Assembly: GCF_003672135.1 (NCBI RefSeq)
Contig: NC_039516.1
Location: 4,075,838-4,139,837 of the forward strand
Direction of reading: 5' to 3'
DNA: 64,000 nt
From: Ooceraea biroi
Taxonomy: Eukaryota > Arthropoda > Insecta > Hymenoptera > Formicidae
Shown here: positions 63,374 through 64,000 of the stretch, piece after piece
Numbering within the stretch: position 1 is the stretch's first letter
How the letters are laid out: every line of letters begins with the position of its first letter
The notes under the pieces: model-generated
What the model saw: only the letters and a program-made list of their open reading frames with translations
Databases searched by the model: none
What the model was told of the DNA's origin: nothing
Made by a program: the position numbers and the translations under genes

Positions 63374-63760
63374 GACGATCCGAGTATCGCGGCTGTCGGA
63401 ACGACTACGATCATCGATCACGATCAATAAATTGACCATGATATTAACGATCCTGCTCATAGACTCGACAGTAGCGATTCGTTCACGAATTGTTAGGTTA
63501 CGTGTGCGACGTGAACACCCATCGATGTAAATAACGCGAAGCGCATATTTATACACGAATTTGTTTGGCGGACGACGATCCGAGTAAGTATCGCGACCGT
63601 CAGAACTGCGATTTTCATCACGATCAAGTGATCGTAATATTGACGTACAATCATGTCATGGATCCATCCGACACTCCCGATCGCTCGCGAATTGTTAGGT
63701 TACGTGCGTGCGACGTGAACATCCAGCGACGTGAATATGCCGCGAATGACACGGTAGTAC
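63374..63760. repeat. Tandem duplication, two units of about 200 bp
   Basis: Unit 1 starts near 63374 and unit 2 near 63574. Both start GACGATCCGAGTA and share ATCACGATCAA. Both also carry CGAATTGTTAGGTTACGTG (63487 and 63688) followed by GCGACGTGAACA. The offset is 200-201 bp along the unit, and divergence by eye is substantial (about a quarter of positions, with small indels). Whether this is a local duplication or the edge of a satellite cannot be decided from two units. Confidence 0.85.
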
Positions 63761-63800
63761 TTACTCTGGTAACTATTTAGATTAACGGAGCAACCTCGAA

Positions 63801-63856
63801 TGACCTTGACCTTGACCTTGACATATGTTGTCACGGTCACCCCCCTGAGTGACCTT
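63801..63856 (-). promoter_or_regulatory. Array of nuclear-receptor half-sites
   Basis: TGACCT is repeated three times without a gap (63801-63818), followed by TGAC, giving overlapping TCAAGGTCA sites on the minus strand. Further half-sites follow: GGTCAC at 63835-63840 and TGACCTT at 63850-63856, in inverted arrangement. TCAAGGTCA is the monomer site of FTZ-F1/SF-1 and ERR type receptors. Sequence is seen; function is inferred. A 6-bp microsatellite is the simpler alternative for the first three, but not for the flanking inverted pair. Confidence 0.4.
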
Positions 63857-64000
63857 CAAAAGGTTTTAGCCGTCACTCATTGTTTATTAAAAAGTTATTA
63901 ACAAAAGACGTTTCGAAAATATAGTAGTTATTTTGAATATTGAAAGACATAAACGACGAATATGAACGAAGGAAGGAAAGTGATTTAACCTAACCTAATC

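Noticed and set aside
63986..64000. CCTAACCTAA at the window end, resembling the insect telomere repeat TTAGG
   Set aside because: Only about two units before the window ends. Such short matches are common and say nothing about a telomere.
1..64000. tRNA, rRNA, known microRNA and CRISPR-like arrays
   Set aside because: No convincing B-box with matching cloverleaf, no recognised insect microRNA sequence, and no regular spacer-repeat array were seen on either strand by eye.

Overview
This is a gene-poor stretch of an animal nuclear genome, most likely an insect and probably a hymenopteran such as an ant. The reasons are a single-exon insect-type long Toll receptor, a mariner element with termini of the kind common in insects, several short non-autonomous DNA transposons, abundant CpG dinucleotides and CGCG runs (ant and bee genomes are not CpG-depleted), and no bacterial-style gene packing. 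The order is inferred from composition and element types and has not been tested by alignment.

Only one intact protein-coding gene is convincing: a 1213-residue Toll-family receptor on the minus strand at 18502-22143. It has a signal peptide, two leucine-rich-repeat blocks separated by a cysteine cluster, one membrane helix and an intracellular TIR domain. It belongs with the long Tolls and looks closest to the Toll-6/Toll-8 (Tollo) type. It has an unusually short proline-rich tail.

Four DNA-transposon insertions are delimited to the base. A 490-bp hAT-like MITE lies at 5842-6331 with 8-bp target duplications. A 1280-bp mariner lies at 8348-9627 with perfect 32-bp terminal inverted repeats and a transposase broken by several frameshifts. 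Two 719-bp foldback MITEs with TTAA target duplications lie at 23660-24378 and 62055-62773, in opposite orientation and about 98% identical. The first of these sits about 1.5 kb upstream of the Toll start codon.

The remainder (1-5.8 kb, 6.3-8.3 kb, 9.6-18.2 kb, 22.1-23.7 kb and most of 24.4-64 kb) shows no supportable exon. It holds microsatellites, purine/pyrimidine tracts, some perfect hairpin palindromes, clusters of homeodomain-like motifs, and, at the right end, a tandem duplication of about 200 bp followed by an array of nuclear-receptor half-sites. Long introns of genes whose exons lie outside the window, or distal regulatory DNA, would both look like this.
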